A stretch of 64,000 bases of DNA from Monilinia fructicola (taxonomy: Eukaryota; Ascomycota; Leotiomycetes; Helotiales; Sclerotiniaceae), in assembly GCA_008692225.1 (NCBI GenBank), contig VICG01000015.1:62001-126000 (forward strand). Reading direction: 5' to 3'. The position numbers and the translations under genes were made by a program. The notes below the pieces were generated by a model, which saw nothing but the letters and a program-made list of their open reading frames with translations, ran no database searches and was not told where the DNA came from. The stretch's first letter is position 1; every line of letters begins with the position of its first letter. Shown one piece after another: positions 1 through 12,395 of this stretch.

Positions 1-1463
1 GTTTCAAAGCTGAATACAATTTATCCGTTATGTCCATGAAGTCCTCACCCTTCTTTCTGTGAAATAGAGAATCATGAATTGGGGCTGTGATGTCACTCTT
101 GCTCATATGATGACAATGCGGATTGATAAAAGGCACAGCAGATATGATTATTTTTGACACATCCATGGCGGAGAATGTCATCTCCAACTATCCATGTCAA
201 AAAAAGCAGCAAAATAACAGCCACCTTCCTTATACACCACTTCTCCTTTTGAACATGTTTCTCCAACAATCGGAGCACTCCAAACATGTTTTCCAGATAA
301 ACCATCAGCTCAACTATCCTATCGACCAAAGGGTCTCAAAGTAAAGATGCTTCTGGAATAGAGAGACAAAGTGGGAACACGTTCGATACTAAATTCCAAT
401 CTTCGGACCTAGGCCGCACTTCAGAATTAAACCAATCGCCTAAAACCAAAGATTCGAAACAGGCAGAATGTCCAATAATCCAATATCTGTGGACGCGTAT
501 TTAAAGATCTTTGAAAAAGTAAGTGCCGCGAACATTGAACGTTTGACTCTAGTTCCAAGACTATGGTTGAACGACCTAGGAGAGACAAGTCGATCTATAT
601 GACATTGGCCATCAACTGTGATGGAAAAAGTCGAGTTGATCAACCGACTGGCAGCTCAAAAAAATCAATATTTGCATCGTATAAATTAACGAGAGGAATT
701 CAGAAGTGGCATTTATATCTTGCAAATTACCAGTATCTCCGAAATACGCGAATCATACCTGTACTTCTCATCAAAGACCAAAACTGGAATACACCATACT
801 TTATAGGTTTCTACGTACCCTATGCTGGTAATATAGAGCAGATAAACATTTCAACATATGAAAGCCATCACTCTAGATGACCCCCAATGCACTAGCATTC
901 AGCATCCATGTATCACTCACTGCACGATCTCATATTCACGGTCCCCAAATCACCATACAACCTAACTGTTGAAGGGTTGTAATTTCATTTAACATGGTGT
1001 CTATTCAGTCTCGTTTTCCTAGTTTCCTCCACCCAAACTAGAACTAGCTTTTCGCTCCCATTTCAACTTTCACACCCCTAACCAACACAATCATCATTAT
1101 CAGATCACTACGCCCTATCTAATCTATAGTTACAAAGCATATCATCTCTCTATCTTCGTAACTTTGCCTCCATTAGCATTCTATCCTTGTATGAACACAT
1201 GGATTACTACATGTGACGCATGATTTTGTCTTCCCATACACAGGCCGAGAGGCGCACAAGGATTGACCTCTCATTTTCTTCATCCAGTATCGGAACAAAC
1301 AAGTTCACCCCAACTCCTAGCTTTCAATTCCAAATTTATGCCTCTAATCCCATCCATAGCAAGGAGCCGTTGTAGAGGATTTCCTGCACTCGTTTTTGGT
1401 TCCCAATCACAAGTTTTCGCCCTTTCCCTTCATCTCGACCGCTTATCCATTCTGCTTGCTCGC
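1..1463. other. Intergenic, no supported gene
   Basis: Short open frames occur on both strands (for example 93-329 on the minus strand and 563-880 on the plus strand). None matches a family I recognise, and I could not chain any through convincing splice sites. The stretch 900-1260 is C/T-rich. It lies downstream of the nucleoporin stop codon and may hold its 3' UTR. A gene continuing off the left edge cannot be excluded. Confidence 0.5.
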
Positions 1464-4400
1464 TCAGCGCAATGATCCCAGCCCAATCACTTTTCTCAAC
1501 TCCATGACTCTCTGTCTCCCTACTGGATCATCTCTATACGCGGCCGCATTCAACTCTGCTAAAGTCTGTCCAACTAGATCCTTTTGCACCTCCCCTCCGA
1601 AAATCCTCTTGTTGTGTCTCACACAATCCGCGTGCCATTGTTCCGCCACATAAACAATATGATCTGCGAGAATTTTCTTATTCGGCCCCACAAATGGATC
1701 GACTTCGTTGTAGAACATTCCTTCTAAAACATTAATGATTATATCAAAATCGAAGGATACACTGATGAATAAATCTGGAACCCAGTTGATAGGACCTGGG
1801 TAGGCATGTTCTGCAGCATATGTTTCGATGAGGGGAATGAGGATATTGGGCGAAAAGACAACTTCATATCCGGACAGCTTCTGCGACATTTCACGGATGA
1901 TGTTGACAATAGCTTCATAAGGACGTTCGATTTGTTCCTGAGGCTCTTCCTCTACACGGTCTTGTATCGACAGTAAGAGTTGTTCCCACATAGTCTTGAT
2001 ATCAGCCTGGTTGTGATGGTTGGCTGCTGCGAAAATTTGAAGACAGATGTCAAAATAATGGCCTGGGTCGGCATATTCGTTGAATAGCTATAGAAATTAG
2101 CATTGTACAAGACATGTTCAAGGGAGAAGATGAACATACGACGGAGAGTGGTTGAATGGGCCCATCAAGCTCTGCAACCACAACATCCTTTCGCGCTTCA
2201 GGAATTCTGTCATCCGATCTCAAGCGTTGAAGTAGTTCATGTTGAATACTAGCAACATCGAGTAACTCGCCAGCTTCATGCAACATAATTTGACGTGCTT
2301 GTCTGTTAATAGCACCTCCTTGTGTTTGGGCATTTGCCTTGGCTCTGCTAAGGTATTCGATTCTTCTTTGCAAGGAGATTTGAAGTTCACTCTTGGCCAA
2401 AGTCAGCTGCACACCAGCGGCGGCAGAGTAGTCCTCTCGGTGAGTGTAGTATCTCCAAAGCAAGTCGGAGTTCTTTGTACTTTCGCTAGCAGATCGCTCT
2501 AGGTATTTGACAATGAATCGTGACTCGGTGGCAATAATTCTGTCCACCAAGCCTTGTTCAAGGTACCAATCAAAGAGATCGTATTGGAAGACCTCATCAT
2601 CTGAATCATCAACCACTTGGCGGGCTTCTTCATACATTCTAGCTGGAGTAGACTGTCTACCATCGACTATTTCTGGTGCATTTCCAGCGGCCTCCTCAAC
2701 CAAGACGAGAATATCTTTCACAATGGTGTAGCATCGCCTGCGGAAGTCGTATTTGGCAGCTCGATGATCATCCACAGGTCTGCCGTCGTTTAGCCACGAC
2801 AAAGCCTTGTTACCACGATCGTATTCATGGGCAACGAGTAGTGCTAGGCTGATGGCACCAGCATAGAACTGATTGGCGGCAAACTGAGCACAAGCGCTGT
2901 ATAAATTGTCATAGGATAAGACACCAGCGACTTCCTGAAATAACCTAACACTTTCATTGAGAAGTGCTCTTCCATGCTCAGATGAAGATCCGACGCTAGT
3001 TGCGCGTTGCAACTGTTCCTGGGCCCTGAAAATGATGACATCATCAGGACTACAGAAGGTACCGCAGCGTCTCCTTAGAGCTTCAGCAACGGTATCAACA
3101 TTTGAGCCCTGGGCAATATTGCGGTTCACAATTTCCTTCACCAATAATTTTGCCAAGTTTTTCCCATTGTCAGTGGAGAACAATAGCTCGAATGTTAGTT
3201 CTCGGAGCTGTTGCTTGGTAGTGTCGTCCAACGCAGCCCAAATATCATCGACTCGTTCCTCGAAGAACATTTGGACAAAAGAAATTCCTTCCACAATGCT
3301 CGTGTTGAGCATTTGTAGCGAATGTAATGCCTGATGCTCGCCCTGTAAAGCAATATCCTCCTGTTGACTCGTGACGCGGTTGAGACCCTCAGGTCCAGAC
3401 AGTCCTTCAATAAATGTCTTGTTGTCCTCCAAAAACTTGGACAGTTTCATAAGCTCATCCTGAATCGTACCTAATTTCTTTGTATCAATTGTTGGCTTTG
3501 TGGAAACCATATCATTGATCGTCACCATCTGTATGACAGGTGATTTCCAAAGACTACGAACTAACCTGGCCATATAGAGGGCAAGACCGTCGTGCCTCGA
3601 GGAAGGCCGAACATTTTCAATTGCTTGGGTAGGTCCTTCCACGACCATATTCTGGTCCATAGATGGCCGACCACCATGCTCGACGAAAGCTCTTCTCGCT
3701 GCTTCAATCGTCTCTGGATCTGCTATCCTTCTTTCCCCAGCGACCGAAGAATCTCCGCCCTGTCCACATGCTACAGCTAGAGCAGTAGCGGTTGTTTCTC
3801 CTCTACCATATTGTCGAATGAACTTCTTAATCTCAGTTTCTCCATCATCGAACCCACTCCGAATTGCAGAAGCAAATATATCCACAAGGCGTCGTCGTCG
3901 AACAATGTGAATTCCAGAATTCGTCATAATAGCGACTTCTGGGGTAGGTAAATCATATTGAGTTGCGAGTTCATTTCCAAAGCCCAAAGGTTGTTCCGAA
4001 GCAGCGAAAGGTTTTGTCACAAGACCAATTGCTTCTGCACGACTACCCATCTCCAGCCAGAATGCCGATTCACAATATCGCAATCCTTGTTGAGCGGCCA
4101 TATCTCGTGCCTGGGCCGCTATTCGACCAGTATCTGGAGCCGACAAGAAAAGGGCATCACTGCTATCACGGGATTCCTTGGAAACAAAGCAGAAAAAAAA
4201 GCCCGGGGGGAAGCGAAGACCTTTGCGTGTATGTGCCAGAGCATCGGAGCTGGTCTCAATTGCAGGTTCGAGTCCAGGATAAGGTCTAGCTCCAGATCGA
4301 TCAAGCCTGGGTGGAAATCTGATGTGTTGAACCTGCATACTTTGAGGAGCACCCTGACCACTTTGGAAACCATAAGCATATCCTCGAGTGGCACTAAGGA

Positions 4401-5618
4401 ACAAGCGGCATCCCGAGGTAGTAGTGGCCATAAGGTGAAGCTTCAATCCTTCCTTTGCAGATATTGGACTGATTGAAACGATTCGCGTGTGAGATGACAA
4501 GAGGGGGGTGGCCGAAATCATATGGGAGATATCTCTCAGAATATCTGATCGCTTCTTCTCGATAACCTGTGATAAAGTAGTAGCGCTGTCCATATGGAAT
4601 GTTCGGATGGTGGATTCGGAGGAAAGCGTGTATAAAAGGCGCCGAGTATCATCCACAACCATATCCACAACAACCTCAGTAGTCGTCCTGCCCCAAGATA
4701 TAGGAACCAGGGATGTATATCCAGGGCTAGTATGATTGAGCTTTCCAGTTCTGTTCGAAAACCATCTATCTTCATTCTGATATGTGAGCTCGTAGACTTG
4801 GTTGGCTCCTCCCGCGAAAAATATGCGCCCTGTATCTGCTGATCCCTCAATCACTGTGACATCGAGTCCTCTTATTGAGAGCGTCATGCCAGTTCTGTAA
4901 AGCTCCAAATTTCTATTTCCATGCTCATCGACTGCATCTGCAACGCCCAACAAGATAATATCTTGAGTGGTTGCGACAACCACAATATGAGTGATGGCAC
5001 TAATGAAAACTCCTTTGCGCGGTATCACCAGTTTTACCGCTCTAATTCCATTTGGCTGATCCTCGAATCCTCTCAAAGTTGGGTTCGGACTGGTATAATC
5101 CCATAAATACAGCGCATTGTCGATAGCAGCCCATGCATGATTTAATTCTGCGAAAAGACCCATTGAGGTCCCAAAAGCAGCATTATTGTATTGATCGTAA
5201 ATCGTATCAGGGATATCGTACATTCTTGTCTTTTGGAAGGGAGCCCAGGCAGGATCGGAAACAGGAGATGGAAGTTCATAATCGGAAGAAATACCCTCTG
5301 CGGGAATGTTAGCTATACTCCCCCAAGAGAACCCCATAGCAACTTACGTTTGACATAACTATCGAGATCAGGAAATAGTGCCTCTCTTTGCAGAACTTCG
5401 TTGATCGTTTTTGCAGCTCTCGATATAGGTGATACGGGCTGTGGTGTGAGTTGTGGTTGAACTGGAGGTATTGGACCATCTCGAGGAGGAGTTGACTCGC
5501 GCGCTTTTGGTCGGAACATTGGAGGTTGAGGTTGAGGAGGTTGATTGAATCTTGGAGGGGCAGGTGTCATGAAATATGTACCGGGTAAAGGTCTTTGTGG
5601 TGTCCCTGGAAGAGCCAT
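1464..5618 (-). CDS. NUP170: Nucleoporin Nup170/Nup155-type, nuclear pore inner ring
   Basis: Three exons on the minus strand, 5618-5348, 5297-2140 and 2087-1464, joined by GT-AG introns (donors gtaagt and gtatgt). The frame closes exactly and gives 1350 aa, the usual length of fungal Nup170. Residues 1-75 are Pro/Gln-rich and disordered. About 100-520 looks like the Nup155-type N-terminal beta-propeller (start YELPSPVSDPAWAPF, followed by repeated hydrophobic strands). The remainder is the alpha-helical Nup133/Nup155-like stack. The family forms the inner-ring scaffold of the nuclear pore complex with Nup53 and Nup192 and contacts the pore membrane. The start was chosen because MALPGTPQRPLPG opens the first exon and no upstream in-frame ATG is needed. 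No frame damage is seen over 4 kb. Confidence 0.93.
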
Positions 5619-6241
5619 CTTTGTTTCTATTGTTATTTTGTTTTATTGTTGAATTGATAGTTGACCCAGTCTCTCCAAATAAACTGTTGTCGCGAGAAGG
5701 GATTCTGCAGATTTGAATTAAAGATTAGGAAAGCCTCATGAAGAAAAGAGCGATTGAGTCGTGATGAGACGACAATATGATGATCTTTAAATTTATGCGA
5801 TAGAGGCCAGTATTTGCAAAATTCGAGGTTGATTGAGGATGAGGTTGATGATGGTGATGGAAACCTGCAGTAGCTGTATTTTTTTCTGTTCCAAGCTACA
5901 ACCAACCTTACACTGGATGAGCCTCGCGACGCGGTCGAAGCTTCCAGGATAAATATTTATGATCCACGTGACGTCTAAACAAAAAACAACAGTATAAATA
6001 ATTTTAGGTAGAATTTTGTATAAAGCTCTTGTAAAATACCGCGGGGGTATATACAGATACCTAGGTAGGTAGAAGATAAATAAATCTAATTAAATATGAA
6101 TAATTAAAGAATCAATTTAAAGTTAAGTCTATATTCTTTATTTTTTATTATTATTTTTTTATTTTATTTTATTTTATTTTATTTCTTTTTTTTTTCTTTT
6201 TTTTATATTCTATATTCTATAGTTTTTATTCCTTATCCTTA
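5348..6241. other. Nup170 first exon end and upstream region
   Basis: Bases 5619-5990 upstream of the nucleoporin start are ordinary intergenic sequence and presumably carry its promoter. From about 5985 the composition changes abruptly to AT-rich, with T-rich low-complexity runs at 6120-6200, up to the left end of the transposon at 6242. A CCTAGGTAGGTAG motif lies at 6059-6071. Confidence 0.4.
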
Positions 6242-6351
6242 GAAGAATACACGGGCCAACTAAATACACTAGCTAACTAAACGCGTTAAATCCTTTTAGG
6301 TGATATATAAACAATATTCTATTTTTAAGAGTATATCTAACTTTAATACTT

Positions 6352-6409
6352 TATTATTATAAATATATATTATAATATATATATATTATAATATATATTT
6401 ATAATAATA
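6352..6409. repeat. Perfect 58-bp AT palindrome
   Basis: The 29 bases 6352-6380 are the exact reverse complement of 6381-6409, with no spacer. It is made only of A and T and lies about 110 bp inside the left end of the outer transposon. It could extrude as a cruciform. It may derive from AT dinucleotide slippage in RIP-degraded sequence. Confidence 0.85.
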
Positions 6410-7408
6410 TAAATTAAAATAATATATTCTTTTTTATTAATAAGGTTATTAAAAGATAATTAAAATATTATTTATTATTTTATTATCTTATATGATAAAT
6501 TACTTTTATACTATAAATAGTCGAAATAATTACTCTTATACTATGAAAATTAAAGTGATTTTACTATAATGCTATTTAGATTCTATAATTTATAATAGTA
6601 AATTTTTCTTAATAGATTTATTTAATCCATTTATAAATCTTAAATATAAAATAAAATATATATTATTAAATTTTTTAGTTTTATTTAAATCAATTAAAAA
6701 GTATAAGGATTATTTTTTTATAAGTATATTTATAAAGTTTTATTATATTAAAGTAAAATTATCAATTAATAATAATTAAATTTTTTTTAAGAAATAAACT
6801 AAAATTAAGTTTTTTATATAAAACTTGATTTTTAATAGTACTTTTATATATTTATAAAAAAATTATAATAATATAATTTAATAAATAAACTAATAATAAG
6901 CTTCAATTAACAAAATTTAAAAAAAAAATCTAAATTTGAAATAAAAAGAAACATAAGATTATATAAAAAAATAATATATAAGTAAATTAAAGAATTTTAG
7001 CTTTTATTTAAATATAGAAATTATAAAACAATATTTATTAATTTTTTTTAAAAAAATATAATAATCGATATAAAAGAAGTCGATAATAAAGCTAATACTT
7101 TTAGTATATTAATAAGAATAATATTATTAATAAAAGCGATTAGAATAGTATTAACTTTAAGTAAATAGTATTAATTAGTTTAATAAAGATTAGCTTTTAC
7201 TACGATATACGTTTTTTACTAGAAAGAATATTCTATTTTTTTATTAAAAAAAAGAATGATTGATTAACTTTAAATTAAAAGTTTTTATATAATTTTAATA
7301 ATATAATTATAAAAGATAATAAATTTAATTCTATAATATAGAATTTTGATTAATATTATTTTAAAAGTATGATTATTATAATTCGATTTATTAACGAATA
7401 TAATAGTA

Positions 7409-9425
7409 CTCGGGCGGGTTTTAAAAGAGACATACGCAAAATAAGCGAGATTCTCAAAATAATTCTTAACTCCTTAAAATCCTATATAAGCTAATCTTAT
7501 ATCTTCTTTAAAAATGCCTCAAAATTATTAATATTGGTATTAATAAAATCACAAAAAGCTATAAAATAAATGCTAATATTTACAGATTTATTTAATAATT
7601 TTAATAAGTTTCATTAAGCTTTTAGAATAAAGAATTGTATATATTTTTAACATTAAATAAGCGATATTATTGCAAAGATAGATATAACTTTAATTAAAGA
7701 TTGAAATTTCGTTGAATAAATTAAAAAAAGACATTATACTAGAATATCTAGTTTATTGCAAATTAATCCTAATATTGTAAATGTTATTGTATTAAAATAA
7801 CGAAAAAATATAGGTTAAAAGAAAAAGCGATAATTACATTAGGATTATATATGTTTAATTAACGAAAATCTCAATATATTTTAATAAAAACTATTATTTA
7901 TAAAAGTTATTATCCTTTTTATATTGTATAATAAGTTTAAGCTGTTTCCGAAAGATTTTTAATTTATTTATTTATAACTTTAACCGGGATTTTCTGCTAT
8001 TTCTTCTTCCAAATTATTATAACTTTTTCATTTATAATTAAAATAACCTTTTTTGCTTTAATTTGATTTTTAATATAATTCTATATATACTTTTATAATG
8101 TTTAAATTAGAAAATTAAAGTAATTATATAATTCTAATTATATTGAAGAAATTAAAATACTTTGTAGTATATTTTAATCTATAGGTTAGTATATTATTTA
8201 TTATAACCTAAATTTAAATCGGATAATAACAAATGCTTTTTCTTTTAATTCTTTTTCTTTTGGAGTTCATTAATTTATGGTTTTAAATGTAATATAAAGT
8301 ATAATTTATATATTTTGAATTAATCAATTTTATTTTTTAATTTATTTTTTTTTTATATTATACTTTTTTAAATAATTTTCGAAATAAAGCAAATTTTTTA
8401 TAATATTTTATAATTCTTTTTTTTTAATTTAAAATATATTAGTATACTTTTTAGTTTAATATAATATATTCTTTACTGTTTTTTTGGTTTTTTTAATATC
8501 GAATTAAACCTTATAATATAAGTTTTTACTATTCTCGAATATTTTTGTAAAAGATTTTTAAATTTATTCAATTTTTTAAGGGTTTCTTTTTTGAAAAGGT
8601 TTTAAAAAGATTTTAAAGGCTTTTCCTATTTAAAAGTACCTATAAATTTAACTTTTTTAATATAATTGTTTTATAATAGATTGTTTAATATTAAAATAAA
8701 AATATTTGTTAAAATTATACTAATAACTTTTCTTACCATATTTAAAACATTTATTAGTTTAATCTTATAAATATATAGTTCTATAAATTGTATACTAATA
8801 AATATTTAACAAATTGTATATGCAATTCTTATATTTTTGTATTTAATTTAGGTTTTTTATTTTTTATTAATTAATAAATATAAAATTTATTTATTATTTT
8901 ATAAAAAATTAATAAAGAATAATTTAAATTTATTTTTTGTATATACTAAATATAAGGTTTATACCTTAAACTCTCTTATTTCAATGATTTTTAATGTAAT
9001 CTTTTTTTTTCGAATATTAAAAATTTGTGTTTTTTGCCTTTCTTTAATAGCAATCTTACAACATTTTTAATAAATTTTAAAAGGTTTTTTATACTTTTTA
9101 ATTCAAGCTTTTATATTAAATAAGTTTTTTAATACTTAATAATTAATCAATTTTGTAATAATTAGCAATACAATTTTGAAGTATTTTGAATATATTAAAG
9201 GTATAAATTCCTTTATATATTTTAAAAGATATCTCAATTCTTTTAATCTTAAATTTTAGAAAATAAACCCCTTTCGTATTACAAATCTTTTAAAACATTT
9301 TTTATTAAAAAATATTAAGAATTGATTAAATTATTTATATTATTGTATAGCATAATACACATCGTTAAACATTATTTTGAGAATCTCGCTTATTTTATGT
9401 ATGCCTCTTTTAAAACCTACCCGAG
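7409..9425. mobile_element. Inner Tc1/mariner-like transposon relic inserted in the outer element
   Basis: The termini 7409-7463 and 9371-9425 are 55-bp inverted repeats that agree at 50 of 55 positions. All five differences are transitions. The ends read CTCGGG and CCCGAG, and TA flanks both (7407-7408, 9426-9427). The 2017-bp span is typical of Tc1/mariner or Fot1/pogo elements with a single transposase gene, but the interior is extremely AT-rich and stops break every frame, as expected after RIP. I could not identify transposase motifs or the coding strand. Confidence 0.8.
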
Positions 9426-9528
9426 TAGAATAATAGTAGAAATTGAAGTTGAAGCTTGAAAGCGGTGATTTAATTAGGTTAGATTGTTCAGTTGGCCAGT
9501 GTGTTCAGTTGGCCCGTGGATTCTTCTA

Positions 9529-9882
9529 TCCTTAATAATCGTAAATCTTCTTTCAAGCAAGCAAAACAACCAAACCACCAAAAGCAATATACTGCAAATA
9601 GACAACTGTGCATAGCTGAGTATTCGTGACTATTTCCTCCTAACCTTTTTTACTATTTATGATTTTGTGACGATTGTCTTCAATGTTTGATATCTTCACG
9701 TTTCCTATCTCAAAGTTATCAGATGTGATCCAGAAATTAATGGTTCTCATTAATCCCTCAGGCACGATCATCCTTAGGAGATGCCATAGGGCGTGGGTAT
9801 GTCACTGATCGTCACTAATCTGCAAGTCTCCCTTCCATATCAATCATCCATCCTATTGAAGTCTATGTGCGGTCGATCAAAC
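9529..9882. other. Short intergenic between transposon and ketoreductase
   Basis: Composition returns to normal immediately right of the outer transposon. It is probably the 3' flank of the ketoreductase gene. No gene is seen. Confidence 0.5.
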
Positions 9883-10957
9883 TCAAGCCTTCTTAGCTTC
9901 CCTCTCAGCTTTCTTTAAAGCCTTGATCCTAATATTCTCATGCATAACCTTGTTCCGATTAATCACAAATGTTCCTCCAACACCGAAAGTATTCTCCAGC
10001 CACCATTGAATTAATGCATGACCCCAGAACGGTGTGCTGGTATACGCCATATTCTGAGCTCCTCCACTTCTACCAACCTTTGCCAGAGTAGTCTTGACAA
10101 ATGTCCTTGGGTTTGGAATGAACAAGCTGGTACGGCGAATCTTGCTCATTGCAGTTGTAACGAGGTAGCTCAACACCAATTCAACATCGACACCTGTGCC
10201 CTTGAGTTCGCCTCCGAGAGCAGTAGACCATTGTTGTAAAAATGCCTTGCTACCAGAATAGGTTGCCAGTAAAGGAGTAGGTGACCATCCGCCAAATGAT
10301 CCCATGGTCAAAATCAAACCACGTTTGCGCTGAACCATCCCCGGTGCGACAATTTGGGTGACTCGAAGTGTACCAGTGCAGTTGATGGTGATAATGTCTC
10401 TGATTTCCTCCTTTGGAGTTTGGATGAATGGAACGGGAATTTTGTGACTCTGGCCAACATTGTTGACCAAAATGCCCACATCAAGTCCATCAACAAGTGC
10501 CTTCAATTTTGCATAGTCCTCATCTCTATTCGCAGAGAAATCCATTGCGAGAATTTTGGTCTGAATGTTTGATCCGGCATATTTGGTCTGAATCTCGGAA
10601 GCGAGGGTTTGGAGTTTCGATTCGGTGCGCGAGATGAGAACGATATTGAAGCCCTTCTGGGCAAGTTGGATTGCATATTCTTTGCCGAGACCATCAGAAG
10701 CCCCAGTTACCACAGCCCAAGTTCCCTTCTTTCCATATGTGCGAAGCTGTTGCGTTTGTATTAGCTAACCGTAGGAGATTGCAACTGCTGGTTTATGGGA
10801 TATAAACGGTTCTTACATTCTTTCCTGATAGGACAAACAGGCTTAATAAAAGTTGGGTGTAGCTAAGGACTTTGCCAGCTACGATGACTGCTCCAATACC
10901 AGCCAATCCGATGAGGATGGCTTGTGGCACATGTGAAAGAATGGCATCAAGAACCAT
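9883..10957 (-). CDS. IFA38: Very-long-chain 3-ketoacyl-CoA reductase (ER)
   Basis: Two exons, 10957-10817 and 10746-9883, joined by a GT-AG intron (donor gtaaga), give 334 aa against about 347 in yeast Ifa38. Residues 1-35 form an N-terminal membrane segment. The short-chain dehydrogenase core follows, with the NADP-binding [11 protein letters not shown] near residue 62, NNVG, and the catalytic Ser with the YSGSK Tyr/Lys pair. The C-terminus is Lys-rich ([10 protein letters not shown]), consistent with ER retention. The enzyme performs the first reduction of the microsomal fatty-acid elongation cycle, supplying very-long-chain acyl-CoA for sphingolipids. The track-style ATG at the glycine motif is not the true start: the upstream exon restores the membrane anchor and the [17 protein letters not shown] lead-in. 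It is divergent from ERG28. Confidence 0.93.
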
Positions 10958-11844
10958 GGTTTCAATGACAGAGTTGTTTGGTTTGGAAGAATTGCTGAGG
11001 GGAACTTTTTTGCTGTCGAGAAAGTGAGAGGATGTTGAGTTGAGAATCGACGTATTGACAGATAGGTAGATATATTTATATCAATCTAGCTGTATCAATC
11101 TAGCTATAGGTAGTGACTTTTTAGGACAACCTAATATAGGATGAAATTTCTAAGTTCTAACATACCCGGAGCTAGTAGGCAAGGTTGATTACTAGTTTTT
11201 ATGATAGTACAAATTTTTGTTATTGTTACTATAGGGCTGTATTTTTCTAGTATAAATTATATATATTGTTATGAATTTATAAATTTATAAAATTTATAAA
11301 CTTATATCTATATGTCTATATGTCTATATCCATGGATATTTATATATCTATATATATCTATATATCTATATATCTATATATCTATATATATCTATATATC
11401 TATATATCTATATATCTATATATCTATATATCTATGTATTGTTATATTATTATAATATTGTATCTATAAAATGAATTTTTTCCTAACAAGATGTAAACAT
11501 TATTAATATCTTATGCTAAATTGTTTCTAAAAATCCGCTAGTTCTATACTACTATAGGACATATACGGAGCGGTTGATCAATATTTAGCGGATTGATTGG
11601 CCAATACTGTCCGGAGTACGGATTACAGAGTACCCACCTAGGTAGGTAGATATGCGGGACCTGACTATAAAAATGAGCCTTATTTTTGCTTACTAAAAGG
11701 ATTCTGAGCTTCATTAATTAACCTTAATATGGATAGATAAACAAATAATATATCCTCAAGAACTCAGAGACCACCCCCACCACCACCACTACAATCACCA
11801 CTCTGTGTCATCGGAAACAAATTTTGGATGGAAGTTCTCTCAAT
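10958..11844. promoter_or_regulatory. Shared divergent promoter region of IFA38 and ERG28
   Basis: About 890 bp separate the two start codons. The region holds a long TATATC/TATA microsatellite (about 11300-11440), an ACCTAGGTAGGTAG motif at 11637-11650, and a C/A-rich run (11770-11805) just upstream of ERG28 like those common near fungal transcription starts. No specific sterol-response element could be assigned by eye. Confidence 0.4.
11300..11440. repeat. TATATC/TATA microsatellite
   Basis: Imperfect tandem TATATC and TATA units over roughly 140 bp in the divergent promoter region, preceded by TATGTC units. This is simple-sequence slippage, with no coding potential. Confidence 0.85.
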
Positions 11845-12395
11845 ATGAGTTTTCTCACAACACTCAACACTTACCTACCACAGCATGAGGGTGTACTTCC
11901 TCAATGGCTTCTTTTCGTAAGTACCATCTCTCTGTCGCTGCAAGTTCTTTATCACCATCACCCGATCTAGGCACAAGCCAATTCTGACTCTCACAGATAT
12001 CTGTGACTTCCCTCTTCAATACAGTCCAATGCTACTTTACCCTGCACTTCAACTCCCAAATCTACAACTCCGTTCCCCAATCCAACACCCCCCTCCCAAA
12101 AGGCACCTCCCAATCCTACCCCCTAACCACATCTGCCACGCCTCTCTCATCTCGCACATTCGGAACCTGGACTCTTATTACTGCCATCGTTCGTCTGCAG
12201 ACCGCATACTATATCAGTAATCCGCAAATCTATCAATTGGGCTATGCGACATTTATCGTCGCATGGCTTCACTTTATGGGTGAGTGGCTGGTGTTTGGTA
12301 CCGCGAAGATGGGGAAGGGATTGGCGGGACCGACGTTGGTGTCTACCGGAACGTTGATTTGGATGTGGATGCAGTGGGGATTTTATGTCAAATAG
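11845..12395 (+). CDS. ERG28: Ergosterol biosynthesis scaffold Erg28
   Basis: Exon 1 is 11845-11916 (24 codons, with YLPQHEGVLPQWLLF) and exon 2 is 11997-12395, joined by an 80-nt GT-AG intron, giving 156 aa. The N-terminal motif and the following hydrophobic segments (ISVTSLFNTVQCY, TFGTWTLITAIVRL, YATFIVAWLHFMGEWLVFGT, TLIWMWMQWGFYV) match the small four-pass ER membrane protein Erg28. In yeast Erg28 tethers the C-4 demethylation enzymes Erg25, Erg26 and Erg27. The longer open frame starting at 12003 lacks the conserved first exon. A Pro/Thr/Ser-rich loop of about 25 residues sits between the first and second hydrophobic segments. Confidence 0.92.

Larger units (their letters stand above)
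6242..9526. mobile_element. Outer TA-flanked DNA transposon, RIP-degraded, split by a second element
   Basis: The ends form an inverted repeat: the left 41 bases from 6242 and the reverse complement of the right 41 bases ending at 9526 agree at 35 positions (shared core CACGGGCCAACT). Both ends are flanked by TA (6240-6241 and 9527-9528), the target duplication of Tc1/mariner-type elements. Removing the inner insertion leaves about 1.27 kb, in two arms, 6242-7408 and 9428-9526. No open frame survives. Five of the six TIR mismatches are transitions with A or T on the left and G or C on the right, so the left arm has suffered more RIP-like mutation. Autonomous or non-autonomous origin cannot be decided. 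Confidence 0.75.

Noticed and set aside
563..880. 105-aa plus-strand open frame
   Set aside because: No recognisable domain. An overlapping minus-strand frame is equally plausible, and there is no support for either.
4255..4280. GGTTCGAGTCC box
   Set aside because: It lies inside the Nup170 coding exon and has no tRNA body. Coincidence.
3958..4476. 172-aa plus-strand open frame
   Set aside because: Antisense shadow of the Nup170 exon.
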